DNA from: Bacteroidaceae bacterium
GTDB taxonomy: Bacteria > Bacteroidota > Bacteroidia > Bacteroidales > Bacteroidaceae
DNA: 12,012 bases
Direction of reading: 5' to 3'
NCBI GenBank assembly: GCA_900772575.1
Contig: CAAHEN010000130.1
Coordinates: forward strand, 1-12,012
The first letter of the stretch is position 1. Each line of letters opens with the position of its first letter. The notes beneath the pieces were generated by a model, which saw nothing but the letters and a program-made list of their open reading frames with translations, made no database searches and was not told where the DNA came from. Both the position numbers and the translations under genes were made by a program. Below are positions 1 through 7,800 of this stretch, one piece after another.

Positions 1-73
1 CATGCCACTGTCCGGCCCAACTGCCAAGTGGCAGACAAACCATAGAACTCAACCACACAATATATCTATAGCC

Positions 74-526
74 ATGACACTTTTCGAGCAAGTCAGCAAA
101 GACATCATCGCCGCGATGAAGGTCAAAGAGAAAGTGCGTCTCGAAGCCTTGCGCAACATCAAGAAATATTTCATCGAGGCCAAGACGGCCCCCGGCGCCA
201 ACGACACGCTCGACGACGCGACCGCCCTCAAGATTCTGGCCAAACTGGCCAAACAGGGCCGTGACACCGCCGCCCTCTACCACGAACAGCACCGCCCCGA
301 CCTGGCCGAGGAGGAAGAGCAGCAGGCCGCTGTCATCGAGGAGTATCTCCCCAAGGCACTCAGTCCCGACGAACTGGAAACTGAGGTGAAGGCCATCATC
401 GCCGAGACCGGCGCCGCTTCGCCGAAGGACATGGGCCGCGTCATGGGCGTCGCCTCGAAGAAACTAGCCGGCCGCGCCGACGGCAAGGCCATCTCGGCCC
501 TCGTCAAACAGCTTCTGGCACAATGA
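74..526 (+). CDS. yqeY: GatB/YqeY domain-containing protein (YqeY family)
   Basis: This is a 150-residue soluble, helix-rich, strongly charged protein, close to the usual length of stand-alone YqeY proteins. It matches the family pattern: an N-terminal MTLFEQVSKDIIAAMK helix, the segment KEKVRLEALRNIKK, a central EEEEQQAAVIEEYLPKALS stretch and the C-terminal SPKDMGRVMG motif followed by GRADGKAISALVKQLL. YqeY shares its fold with the tail domain of GatB, the tRNA-dependent amidotransferase subunit that contacts tRNA; the role of the free protein is not established. The frame stays open to base 2, but the ATG at 74 is chosen because the family begins with this helix and the 24 residues upstream look unlike it. 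GC-rich, like the next gene. No promoter box was identified with confidence. Confidence 0.9.
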   Translation: MTLFEQVSKDIIAAMKVKEKVRLEALRNIKKYFIEAKTAPGANDTLDDATALKILAKLAKQGRDTAALYHEQHRPDLAEEEEQQAAVIEEYLPKALSPDELETEVKAIIAETGAASPKDMGRVMGVASKKLAGRADGKAISALVKQLLAQ

Positions 527-730
527 ACCAAGTCCTTGGCACACCGCATGCAGCGTCCCGAACCTTCGTGGCCTAGGGGCGCTTTGTGTTTTTGCCCGCA
601 GCTGCGCCATCACCGTTACGGGGGACTCATGCGCCAGACCGGCACTTGGGCGTGTCACCCATGACGGCCTCCGACGGCCATGAGCCAGCCGCCCGACAGC
701 AGAGACGTAACCAACATCTAAGGACACACC

Positions 731-3226
731 ATGGAAACAGATAAGTACACTCCTGAAAATATCATCATACGCGGCGCACGGGTCCACAACCTCAAAGCCG
801 TGAATGTCGACGTACCGCTGAACAAGATTGTCGGCATTGCCGGCGTCTCCGGCTCTGGCAAATCCTCACTGGCGCTTGGCGTACTGTATGCCGAAGGCTC
901 CCGGCGCTACTTGGAGTCGCTCTCGACCTATACCCGCCGACGCATGACGCAGGCGCCGCGGGCCAAGGTGGACGAAATCCTCTATGTGCCAGCCGCTCTG
1001 GCCATGCACCAACGCCCCGGAGTGCCCGGTGTACGCAGCACATTCGGCACCGGTACGGAACTGCTCAACAGCCTGCGACTGATGTATTCCCGCCTGGCCG
1101 CACACCGTTGCCCGAACGGCCACTACCTTCAGCCCTCCTTGCTGGTGGCCACCGGCAAGCCACTGGTATGCCCCGTGTGCGGCACCCAGTTCTATGCCCC
1201 CTCCGCCGAAGAACTCTCATTCAACAGTCTGGGGGCCTGCCACACGTGCAACGGCACGGGATTCGTGCAGGCCGTTGACGAGTTCACCCTTGTTCCCGAC
1301 GAAACGCTCACCATCAACCAGGGAGCCGTCGCCCCATGGAAGACGCTCATGTGGTCACTCATGACAGATGTCTGCCGGGCCATGGGTGTAAGGACCGATG
1401 TCCCCTTCAACCAGCTTACGCCCAAGGAAAGGGAAACCGTCTTTCACGGGCCAGCGGAAAAGCGGCACATTCTGTACCGTCCCAAGAACTCAGAGCAGGC
1501 CACCGAGCTCGATTTCACCTATTACAGTGCCGTGCGCACAGTAGAGAACGCACTGGCCAAGGTGAAAGACGAAAAGGGGATGAAGCGTGTCGAGCGTTTC
1601 CTGAAAACCGAACCGTGCCCCGACTGTCACGGCTCACGCCTTTCCCACGAAGCCTGTGCCCCGCTTGTGCGCGGCATCTCCCTGGCCGAGGCCTGCCACA
1701 TGTCCCTCACCGACACCGTGGCGTGGGTGAAAGGCGTTCCCAGCTCCCTTCCCGAAGAGATGCGTCCCATGGCGCGGGACATCTGCGACTCATTCCTCGA
1801 CGCTTCCCGCCGCCTGCTCGACCTCGGCGTAGGCTATCTGGGCCTCGACCGTGCCGCTTCGACCCTCTCAACCGGCGAGCGCCAGCGCATGCAACTGGCC
1901 AGAGCCGTCAGGAACCGCACGACCGGTGTGCTGTATGTGCTCGACGAACCGTCCATCGGCCTCCACCCGGCCAACATCACTGGCCTCGCAGGCGTGATGC
2001 ACGACCTGCTGGCCGATGGCAACTCCATCGTGCTGGTGGATCATGACACACAGATTCTCTCTGAGGCGGAATACTTCATCGAGATGGGGCCCGGCGCCGG
2101 AGCAGACGGCGGCAGGGTCATTGTGAAAGGCGCTCCGCAGGAAATCGTACACAATCCGCAGTCTGTCATCGGCCCCTATCTCTCCGGCAAGGCCGACATA
2201 CACGCCCGCCCGCAGGCCACGGCTGAGGACATGTTTGCGCACGGCCGCATCCACCTTTCCACAGACAGCCTGCACACCGTCAAGCCGTTGGAAGTTGACT
2301 TTCCCGAAGGCCGGCTCACGGTCGTGACCGGCGTGTCGGGGTCGGGCAAGACCACCCTCGTGCTCGAAAGCCTGGTACCGGCCCTGCAGGCTGCTGTTTC
2401 CGGCACAGCACTGCCTTCGCACGTGAAAGCCGTCGATGCGCCAGGCATCAGCCGCGTAAAACTGATAGACGCCACGCCCATCGGCATCAATGTGCGATCC
2501 ACCGTGGCCACCTACGCCAACGTCCACGATGAGCTGCGCAAGGCTTACGCCCGTACCGACGACGCAAGAGCCAGAGGCTACAAAGCCGGTGATTTCTCCT
2601 ACAACACTGGCCGCCTGCGCTGCCCCACCTGCGACGGTACCGGTGTCATCAGCCTTGACGTGCAGTTCCTGCCGGATGTGGACATTCCGTGCCCGGACTG
2701 CAACGGTTCCCGCTACAGCCGCGAAGCCTCACTGGTGCGCCGTAAGGACAAAGCCGGTGAGTCCCACTCATTGCCCGAATTGATGGACATGGACATCGAC
2801 CAAGCGCTTGCCGCTTGTGCCGACCTGAAAACCGTGCGGCAGCGGTTGCAGGTGCTCAAAGACCTTGGCTTAGGCTATCTCACCCTTGGCGAGGAAACGC
2901 CGGGCCTGTCGGGCGGAGAGGCACAGCGGCTGAAACTGGCTGGCGAGATGGAACGCGGGCAGGCCGATACCGTTTTCGTGTTTGACGAACCGACCATAGG
3001 CCTGCACCCCTCTGATGTGCAGACACTCATCCGCGTCTTCCAGCACCTGGTCAGCAACGGCGCCACGGTCATCGTCATCGAGCACGACCTTGACATCATG
3101 CGCAACGCTGACTACATCATTGACATGGGGCCGGGCGGCGGCAGTGAGGGCGGGCGCGTGGTTGCGTATGGAACACCCGAGGACATACGTCATGCCCCGC
3201 AGAGCGTTACGGGAAAGTTCATCTAA
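731..3226 (+). CDS. UvrA-like ABC ATPase paralog lacking the UvrB-binding region
   Basis: This 831-residue protein has the twin-ABC layout of UvrA, the damage-sensing subunit of nucleotide excision repair. Module 1 has Walker A GVSGSGKSS (residues 38-46), a signature altered to LSTGE (379-383) and Walker B with D405-E406. Module 2 has Walker A GVSGSGKTT (534-542), signature LSGGE (726-730) and D752-E753. CxxC zinc-binding pairs are visible (CPVCG, CHTCNGTG, CPDCHG, CPTCDGTG, CPDCNG). It is about 110 residues shorter than housekeeping UvrA (about 940). Most of the gap falls between RSTFGTGTELLNSLRLMYSR and LSFNSLGACHTC, where UvrA carries the UvrB-binding domain. It therefore resembles the short UvrA2-like paralogs linked in other bacteria to resistance against DNA-binding drugs; that role is inferred here. 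An AAGGA box sits just before the ATG. The 204 bases upstream hold no gene that I can see. Confidence 0.9.
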   Translation: METDKYTPENIIIRGARVHNLKAVNVDVPLNKIVGIAGVSGSGKSSLALGVLYAEGSRRYLESLSTYTRRRMTQAPRAKVDEILYVPAALAMHQRPGVPGVRSTFGTGTELLNSLRLMYSRLAAHRCPNGHYLQPSLLVATGKPLVCPVCGTQFYAPSAEELSFNSLGACHTCNGTGFVQAVDEFTLVPDETLTINQGAVAPWKTLMWSLMTDVCRAMGVRTDVPFNQLTPKERETVFHGPAEKRHILYRPKNSEQATELDFTYYSAVRTVENALAKVKDEKGMKRVERFLKTEPCPDCHGSRLSHEACAPLVRGISLAEACHMSLTDTVAWVKGVPSSLPEEMRPMARDICDSFLDASRRLLDLGVGYLGLDRAASTLSTGERQRMQLARAVRNRTTGVLYVLDEPSIGLHPANITGLAGVMHDLLADGNSIVLVDHDTQILSEAEYFIEMGPGAGADGGRVIVKGAPQEIVHNPQSVIGPYLSGKADIHARPQATAEDMFAHGRIHLSTDSLHTVKPLEVDFPEGRLTVVTGVSGSGKTTLVLESLVPALQAAVSGTALPSHVKAVDAPGISRVKLIDATPIGINVRSTVATYANVHDELRKAYARTDDARARGYKAGDFSYNTGRLRCPTCDGTGVISLDVQFLPDVDIPCPDCNGSRYSREASLVRRKDKAGESHSLPELMDMDIDQALAACADLKTVRQRLQVLKDLGLGYLTLGEETPGLSGGEAQRLKLAGEMERGQADTVFVFDEPTIGLHPSDVQTLIRVFQHLVSNGATVIVIEHDLDIMRNADYIIDMGPGGGSEGGRVVAYGTPEDIRHAPQSVTGKFI

Positions 3227-3259
3227 AAGAATCCAACTGACAACCAAGGAATTAAGACC

Positions 3260-3628
3260 ATGTTCACCATCGACAGCATCCATGCCGAACCATTCACAGA
3301 CAAGAAAGGGGCTACAACCGTCAGGTTGGTTCTCCTGACGAAGATCGCGTTCATGCGGAAAGAAAGGGTTATCCCAGCCACCGCATTTCCCGATGAAACG
3401 TCTGTCGGCAAAGCCATTGAAACAGTAAACGACCACATTCTGCCTGTCGTCCGGGACACCCGGATTTCCAGCCTTTCGGACGTAAGGCTGCTCGCTGAAA
3501 AAATAAAGTCTACAAACGAGGCCTTCTTCACGGAAGACCGGTTGGGGACAATCCTATTCAAAGAAGTATCCGCACTTATAAGTGATATGTTCAACATGGA
3601 CTTCCTGTTGAATGCAGCTGTCCAGTAA
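3260..3628 (+). CDS. Small hypothetical protein downstream of the UvrA-like gene
   Basis: I do not recognise this 122-residue protein. It starts 33 bases after the stop of the UvrA-like gene, with AAGGA about ten bases before the ATG, so co-transcription is likely. It has no signal peptide or membrane segment. The first 40 residues alternate as beta strands would (VRLVLLTKIAFM). The rest is helical and charged, with a hydrophobic C-terminus (ISDMFNMDFLLNAAVQ). Its base composition is nearer the GC-rich left part than the island. After its TAA the same frame stays open for 27 more codons into the left inverted repeat and ends in GLREKINFGTPKD. It is unclear whether that tail once belonged to this gene. 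Confidence 0.65.
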   Translation: MFTIDSIHAEPFTDKKGATTVRLVLLTKIAFMRKERVIPATAFPDETSVGKAIETVNDHILPVVRDTRISSLSDVRLLAEKIKSTNEAFFTEDRLGTILFKEVSALISDMFNMDFLLNAAVQ

Positions 3629-3670
3629 AACTCAGGACCTCATAGGAATCCATTGCTGCCCGATGGCACC

Positions 3671-3750
3671 GGACTCAGGGAGAAAATCAACTTCGGCACG
3701 CCTAAGGACTAGCTCTATGGAAACTTTCCCTAACTTTGTATTTGCCGCTG
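3671..3750 (+). repeat. Left copy of an 80-base inverted repeat bounding the island
   Basis: Bases 3671-3750 match the reverse complement of 11560-11639 at 67 of 80 positions with no gaps. The identical core covers AGGGAGAAAATCAACTTCG and ACTTTCCCTAACTTTG. Both copies read as the end of a protein in the same frame (GLREKINF...KD), and several mismatches there are synonymous. This suggests both derive from a former gene end. The left copy has a stop after GTPKD; the right copy continues to RFYENFP. Each copy points into the island and precedes its first inward-reading gene. Confidence 0.8.
3731..3738 (+). promoter_or_regulatory. Candidate Bacteroidetes promoter -7 box for the fic operon
   Basis: TAACTTTG fits the TAnnTTTG -7 consensus of Bacteroidetes sigma-ABfr promoters and lies 52 bases before the fic start. 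No convincing TTTG -33 element is seen at the right spacing, so only half of the promoter is supported. The same box occurs in the right repeat copy, facing the other way. Confidence 0.5.
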
Positions 3751-3790
3751 GGCCCTATAGCTGAAAATGAACAATGTAAACTTGTAAAAT

Positions 3791-4942
3791 ATGACGGATT
3801 TTGAAGCATACATAAGACAAAGTGAACCCAATAAGCAGCAGAAGGCATATGCTTGGAGAACGGCGATCGGACTTCAGGCGGTGGACGGATTGAAGCCATC
3901 TGAATTTCTGAGAGATACGGCCCGAAAGCATATCGAGGGAGAAATTGATATAGACGAGGCACAACAGCTGATAAAGTCATATTACCAATCAAAGACAATA
4001 AGGACTCCCGATGAGGAAGGGCTGGAGGAGGCGGATGTAGTGTCATCACATATTGCCAAGGTCCTTGGTGAACAGTCGTTCGCTTTCTCCGTGGTGGGCA
4101 TCACCTCCATTCACAGGCGGCTGTTTGAGGGCATTTTCAAATTTGCCGGGAAAATACGTGATTACGACATTACAAAGAAGGAATGGGTCTTGAATGGAGA
4201 CACTGTACTGTACGTCAATTCTGAGGATATACGGCGGGCCATAGAATACGATTTGGAGCAAGAGGAAAAGTTTATGTACGCAGGACTGACGCATGAGCAA
4301 ATGATAGAGCATATAGCCAGATTTGTCTCCGGGCTTTGGCAGATACATCCATTCGGAGAAGGCAACACACGCACCACGGCTGTGTTTACTATCAAATACC
4401 TGCGTTCCATAGGCTTTTATGCAGAAAACGATCTGTTTGCCAACAACTCATGGTATTTCCGCAATGCTCTTGTACGTGCCAACTATCGCAATGCGGTGAA
4501 AGGTGTTGAGCCGGACATAAAATATCTCGTTCGTTTCTTCCGCAATCTACTGTTGGGAGAAAACAACGAGTTGAAAAACAGGTATATGGTTATACACGCT
4601 CCTGAAGAATGGAAGGAAGTGAGTATGGAGGACAGTTCCCCCACAAGTACCCCCACAAGTACCCCCACAAGTTCGAAAAGCCAACTCTACACAGGTAATG
4701 CAAACGTACAAAAATTGGCGCTTGCCATTGGCAGCGAGAAAAGGAGCATAAAGGAAATCATGGAACTCTTGAATCTTCGCGACCGCAAGAGCTTCCTTGA
4801 ATATTATCTTGTTCCAGCCCAAAGCGATGGATTCGTAGCCTTGCTTTATCCCGACAAGCCTCGTCACCCACGCCAAAAATATATTCTGACGGTGAAAGGC
4901 TTGGCTCTGCTGTCGTCATTGAATAGCAACCACGACAAGTGA
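3791..4942 (+). CDS. Fic family protein with winged-helix C-terminus
   Basis: This 383-residue protein has three parts. Residues 1-70 (TAIGLQAVDGLKPSEFL, then EGEIDIDEAQQLIKSYY) resemble the VbhA-type antitoxin domain that restrains Fic enzymes, though the usual (S/T)xxxE(G/N) inhibitory motif is not intact. Residues 85-255 are the Fic fold with active-site loop HPFGEGNTRT (186-195): H186 as base, E190 for the metal, N192 and R194 for phosphates. T193 replaces the second glycine of HPFx(D/E)GNGR. Fic enzymes usually transfer AMP from ATP to target proteins. Residues 303-376 look like a winged helix, joined through a PTST repeat linker. The gene lies 18 bases before hsdS. Fic and similar genes often sit inside Bacteroidetes type I restriction operons; their job there is not settled. 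Confidence 0.9.
   Translation: MTDFEAYIRQSEPNKQQKAYAWRTAIGLQAVDGLKPSEFLRDTARKHIEGEIDIDEAQQLIKSYYQSKTIRTPDEEGLEEADVVSSHIAKVLGEQSFAFSVVGITSIHRRLFEGIFKFAGKIRDYDITKKEWVLNGDTVLYVNSEDIRRAIEYDLEQEEKFMYAGLTHEQMIEHIARFVSGLWQIHPFGEGNTRTTAVFTIKYLRSIGFYAENDLFANNSWYFRNALVRANYRNAVKGVEPDIKYLVRFFRNLLLGENNELKNRYMVIHAPEEWKEVSMEDSSPTSTPTSTPTSSKSQLYTGNANVQKLALAIGSEKRSIKEIMELLNLRDRKSFLEYYLVPAQSDGFVALLYPDKPRHPRQKYILTVKGLALLSSLNSNHDK
4638..4673 (+). repeat. Three 12-base tandem units encoding PTST in fic
   Basis: Three consecutive copies of CCCCCACAAGTA (4638-4649, 4650-4661, 4662-4673; the last differs only at its final base) encode PTST-PTST-PTSS between the Fic domain and the winged helix. The unit is a multiple of three, so copy-number change would alter linker length without breaking the frame. 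Confidence 0.85.
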
Positions 4943-4966
4943 ACCGCTAAATTCTCATTTATGGAA
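4941..4966 (+). repeat. 26-base direct repeat at the hsdS start (copy 1)
   Basis: Bases 4941-4966 match 7251-7276 with one mismatch. The repeat covers the leader GCTAAATTCTCATTT, the ATG and one further codon of hsdS, and recurs at the start of the second, broken hsdS. It marks an old duplication or a recombination seam between the two hsdS copies. Confidence 0.8.
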
Positions 4967-6172
4967 GAGTTCAAAGAATACATAATGGAAGAGCTTATCG
5001 AGGAGATAGCAATGGGGCCATTTGGTTCAAACATCAAAGTTGACTGCTTTGTTGATTCTGGTGTGCCTGTCCTGAATGGCTCTAATCTGCAAGGATACAA
5101 ACTCAATGAAACATCATTCAACTATGTCACTGTAGAAAAAGCCGATTCCTTAGGTCGAGCTAATGCAGGAAGGGGTGATGTGGTAATAACTCATCGCGGA
5201 ACTTTGGGACAGATTGTTTATATCCCACAAGATTCGCAATATGACCGCTATGTCATATCCCAAAGTCAGTTCCGCATACGACTCAAAGAGGCAAAGGTTA
5301 ATCCTGCCTATTTGGTGAATTTCTTCCATACTCGCTTAGGGCTACATATATTGTTGTCTAATGCAAGTCAGGTTGGTGTACCAGCGATTGCTCGTCCTAC
5401 AACATCATTCAAGAGTTTGAAGGTACAGTTGCCATCTTTACGTTTCCAAAATCGCGTGGTTTCAATCCTCTCTTCTCTCGATGCCAAGATAGAGCTGAAC
5501 CGCCGGATAAATGATAATTTAGAGCAGCAGGCACAGGAGTTGTTCGACCTGTACTTCGATTGTAGAAGCGAATACCTTGAGGGAGCTACTCGGGGATATT
5601 TGACAGACATCGCATCCTATCTAAATGGTTTGGCAATGCAAAAATTCCCTGCGACCGATATTGGACAAAGTCTACCAGTTCTTAAAATCAAAGAGTTGGG
5701 ACAGCACAAATGTGATGATAGTAGCGATCGCTGTTCTAATTGCATAGATGATGATTACATTGTAAATAATGGAGATATTATATTCTCATGGTCTGGTACC
5801 CTCTTAGTTGATGTTTGGTGTGGTGGCAAATGTGGATTAAATCAGCACTTGTTTAAGGTCACGCCTTTGAAAGACTACCCTCAATGGTTTGTATATTATT
5901 GGACAAATCGACATTTGAAGAATTTTAAGCTCATAGCAAAGGATAAAGCTGTAACAATGGGTCATATAAAGCGTGGTGACCTTGAAAAGGCAGAGGTTCT
6001 TATTCCTACAGAAAAGAGAATGTTAGAAATCAATGCTCAAATAGCTCCATTATTCCAATCTATAATTGGCAGACGGTTGGAAATATCTAATATAGAAAAT
6101 CTCCGCGATACACTCCTTCCAAGGCTAATGTCAGGCGAACTGAGAATAAGTGAAACAAAATTGGGAAAATAG
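4961..6172 (+). CDS. hsdS: Type I restriction-modification specificity subunit HsdS
   Basis: This 403-residue protein shows the full HsdS plan. Target-recognition domain 1 is roughly residues 10-165 (MGPFGSNIKV near the start; SQFRIR; ISQ-type core). The first conserved helical spacer is about 165-205 (SILSSLDAKIELNRRINDN, then LEQQAQELFDLYF). Domain 2 is about 210-350 and ends with MGHIKRGDLEKAEVLIPT. The second helix reaches the family ending NLRDTLLPRLMSGEL. HsdS sets the DNA sequence read by the HsdM methylase and HsdR nuclease. It follows fic by 18 bases and precedes the nuclease gene by 2 bases. No hsdM or hsdR is in the window, so partners must lie elsewhere or be missing. Start at 4961 chosen for the MEEFKEY opening; 4985 is a possible alternative. 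Confidence 0.95.
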   Translation: MEEFKEYIMEELIEEIAMGPFGSNIKVDCFVDSGVPVLNGSNLQGYKLNETSFNYVTVEKADSLGRANAGRGDVVITHRGTLGQIVYIPQDSQYDRYVISQSQFRIRLKEAKVNPAYLVNFFHTRLGLHILLSNASQVGVPAIARPTTSFKSLKVQLPSLRFQNRVVSILSSLDAKIELNRRINDNLEQQAQELFDLYFDCRSEYLEGATRGYLTDIASYLNGLAMQKFPATDIGQSLPVLKIKELGQHKCDDSSDRCSNCIDDDYIVNNGDIIFSWSGTLLVDVWCGGKCGLNQHLFKVTPLKDYPQWFVYYWTNRHLKNFKLIAKDKAVTMGHIKRGDLEKAEVLIPTEKRMLEINAQIAPLFQSIIGRRLEISNIENLRDTLLPRLMSGELRISETKLGK

Positions 6173-6174
6173 TT

Positions 6175-7260
6175 ATGGTTAAATCAATCAGCATATTAGA
6201 CAAAGATTATACTTTATGGGTTAAAGAACTTGTGAAGCGTTACCGTCGAAGTCAGATAAAAGCTGCCGTAAAGGTAAACGTTGAGCAACTGAAATACAAT
6301 TGGCTCTTAGGACATGACATTGTGGAAATGCACGTAGAGGAACGTTGGGGTGAAAGCGTCATTACCCAACTGAGCAAGGATCTACGTGAAGCCATTCCCT
6401 ATGCGGAAGGATTGTCTAAGAGTAATATTTATTATTGCCGGAAGTTTTATCTGCTATACAAGAGGGCTTTAGAGGTTTTCCACCAAACTGATGGAAAAAA
6501 CGGCAAGGAAGTTTTCCACCAAGTTGGTGGAATATTCGAAATACCATGGAGACACCACTGTCTGATAATGGATAAAGTAAAAGGTGACGTTGCCAAGGCT
6601 CTTTTCTATGTCCATCAAACGGTAGAAAATGGTTGGAGTCGTAGTATGTTACTCAATTTTATAAGCACCAATCTTTATGAACGGCAGGGTAAGGCGATTA
6701 CCAATTTTACAAAGAACTTGCCGGACGAGATGAGTGGCCTTGCTCAGGAACTTACAAAAGACCCATACAATTTTGCATTTACAGGCATAACAGGAAATTA
6801 CAACGAGCGGTTGCTCAAAGATGCATTGCTCAACAATATAACCCGTTTCCTCATTGAATTGGGTACGGGCTTTGCCTACGTAGGCAAAGAGTACCGGTTA
6901 GAGATAGGTAAGACGGAAAATTTCATAGACCTACTTTTCTATAATCTAAACCTCTCGTGTTATGTCGTCGTGGAAGTGAAGATAGGGAAGTTTGCTTTTG
7001 CTGACATCGGTCAGTTAGGCGGCTATGTTGTGGCTTGTAACCACATTTTGCGCAAAGAGGGACGCGATAACCCTACCATTGGTTTGCTTATCTGTAAGGA
7101 GAAAGACAGAGTGCAAGCTCAATATGCATTGGAGTCAAGCAGCCAACCTCTCGGAATATCCGAATATGACCTTGAAAAGTTCTATCCTGAAAAGGTTGAA
7201 GGCACAATGCCGTCTATCAAAGAGATAGAAGCTAAATTAGATAGTCAAACGAACAGCTAA
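6175..7260 (+). CDS. PDDEXK nuclease domain protein, DUF1016/YhcG family
   Basis: This 361-residue protein has the DUF1016 N-terminal part (about residues 10-165: YTLWVKELVKRYRRSQIKA, WLLGHDIVEM, LSKSNIYYCRKFY, IPWRHHCLIMDKV). Its C-terminal PDDEXK nuclease fold shows D252 in FIDLLFYN and E267-V-K269 in VVVEVKIGKF, with E211 as the likely upstream acidic residue. The active-site residues are present. The family is common next to hsdS in Bacteroidetes restriction islands; its own substrate is not firmly known, although E. coli YhcG-like proteins are linked to nuclease activity. Two bases separate it from hsdS, so translation is probably coupled. Residues 101-116 contain a 12-residue repeat starting VFHQ. 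Confidence 0.9.
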   Translation: MVKSISILDKDYTLWVKELVKRYRRSQIKAAVKVNVEQLKYNWLLGHDIVEMHVEERWGESVITQLSKDLREAIPYAEGLSKSNIYYCRKFYLLYKRALEVFHQTDGKNGKEVFHQVGGIFEIPWRHHCLIMDKVKGDVAKALFYVHQTVENGWSRSMLLNFISTNLYERQGKAITNFTKNLPDEMSGLAQELTKDPYNFAFTGITGNYNERLLKDALLNNITRFLIELGTGFAYVGKEYRLEIGKTENFIDLLFYNLNLSCYVVVEVKIGKFAFADIGQLGGYVVACNHILRKEGRDNPTIGLLICKEKDRVQAQYALESSSQPLGISEYDLEKFYPEKVEGTMPSIKEIEAKLDSQTNS

Positions 7261-7276
7261 ATTCTCATTTATGGAA
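7251..7276 (+). repeat. 26-base direct repeat at the broken hsdS (copy 2)
   Basis: This is the second copy of the repeat at 4941-4966, with one mismatch. Here its first ten bases also encode the last residues and stop of the nuclease gene, and its end supplies the ATG of the hsdS remnant. Confidence 0.8.
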
Positions 7277-7524
7277 TTGAAGGATGTGTGCCAATGTCCC
7301 TGAAAGAGTAACAACAGCTAGCCTTACAAGAGACAACTACATGTCTACCAAAAATATGCTCCCCGATAAAGGCGAAGCAGTAATTGCAAGTGGTGTTCCT
7401 GATGGTAATGCCGTAGCGTTTGCCAAAGGTAATGTCCTTGTATCTAACAATGGGGCATATAAAGCGTGGTGAATTTGAAAAGGCAGAGGTTCTTATTTCT
7501 ACAATAATCACTGAAAATCAGTGA
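7271..7524 (+). pseudogene. hsdS remnant, frameshifted and internally deleted
   Basis: Three HsdS pieces lie in order but cannot form one protein. MELKDV starts at 7271, then the frame shifts at a GTGT run near 7286, consistent with loss of two bases. The shifted frame holds a first-domain segment: ERVTTASLTRDNYMSTKNM, then LPDKGEAV and FAKGNVLVSN. At about 7450 it jumps into the end of a second domain, MGHIKRGEFEKAEVLIST (7452-7505), nearly identical in DNA to 5961-6011 of the intact hsdS, and stops at 7524. The middle of the gene (end of domain 1, first helix, most of domain 2) and the C-terminal helix are gone. The TRD1 piece differs from that of the intact gene, so this was a second specificity. 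Confidence 0.85.
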
Positions 7525-7525
7525 T
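7507..7525. repeat. Perfect inverted repeat after the hsdS remnant
   Basis: ATCACTGA-AAA-TCAGTGAT has perfect 8-base arms and a 3-base centre. It lies where the hsdS homology ends. It could be a recombination site, an operator or a weak hairpin; no T-run follows, so it is not a convincing terminator. Confidence 0.5.
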
Positions 7526-7800
7526 GTAAATATGCTGTAAAGGCAAATAGACATTCAATGTGATAACGATAGGATCTGTAACGGACAAAGGGTGGGAACG
7601 TTGTCGAGGAAATCGGCTTTATACCGGCACGGGTCGGTTGCAATGAATGATTTTGTAAGCAAATTGGTCGGAAAGATGGCGGTAGTCTATTGCCGACTGT
7701 CCATTGTGAGGAACGCGGACGGCTGTGAGGAACGCAGACACCTTCCTCGTGAGGGGTGAGGTTGATCGAAGACCTCTATGCGTATTATAATCCCTTACCC
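7525..7800. other. Gene-free spacer with a short direct repeat
   Basis: No coding frame is supported between the hsdS remnant and the end of the recombinase gene. The only structure seen is a 16-base direct repeat, TGTGAGGAACGC(G/A)GAC, at 7705-7720 and 7724-7739 (period 19), followed at 7745-7754 by CCTCGTGAGG, a small palindrome. Their position next to a tyrosine recombinase makes arm-type binding sites possible but unproven. Confidence 0.5.

Noticed and set aside
2..73. N-terminal extension of the YqeY gene
   Set aside because: The 24 residues are low in structure and unlike the family start. The ATG at 74 gives the usual length.
1336..2046. Long alternative open frame of 236 codons inside the UvrA-like gene, and other frames on both strands there
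   Set aside because: It is very rich in R, P and H and has no family features. It is a shadow of a GC-rich gene whose own frame carries all ABC motifs.
4961..7524. Classic hsdS inversion system with long inverted repeats
   Set aside because: The two hsdS copies lie on the same strand and share direct repeats. No inverted hsdS copy was seen.
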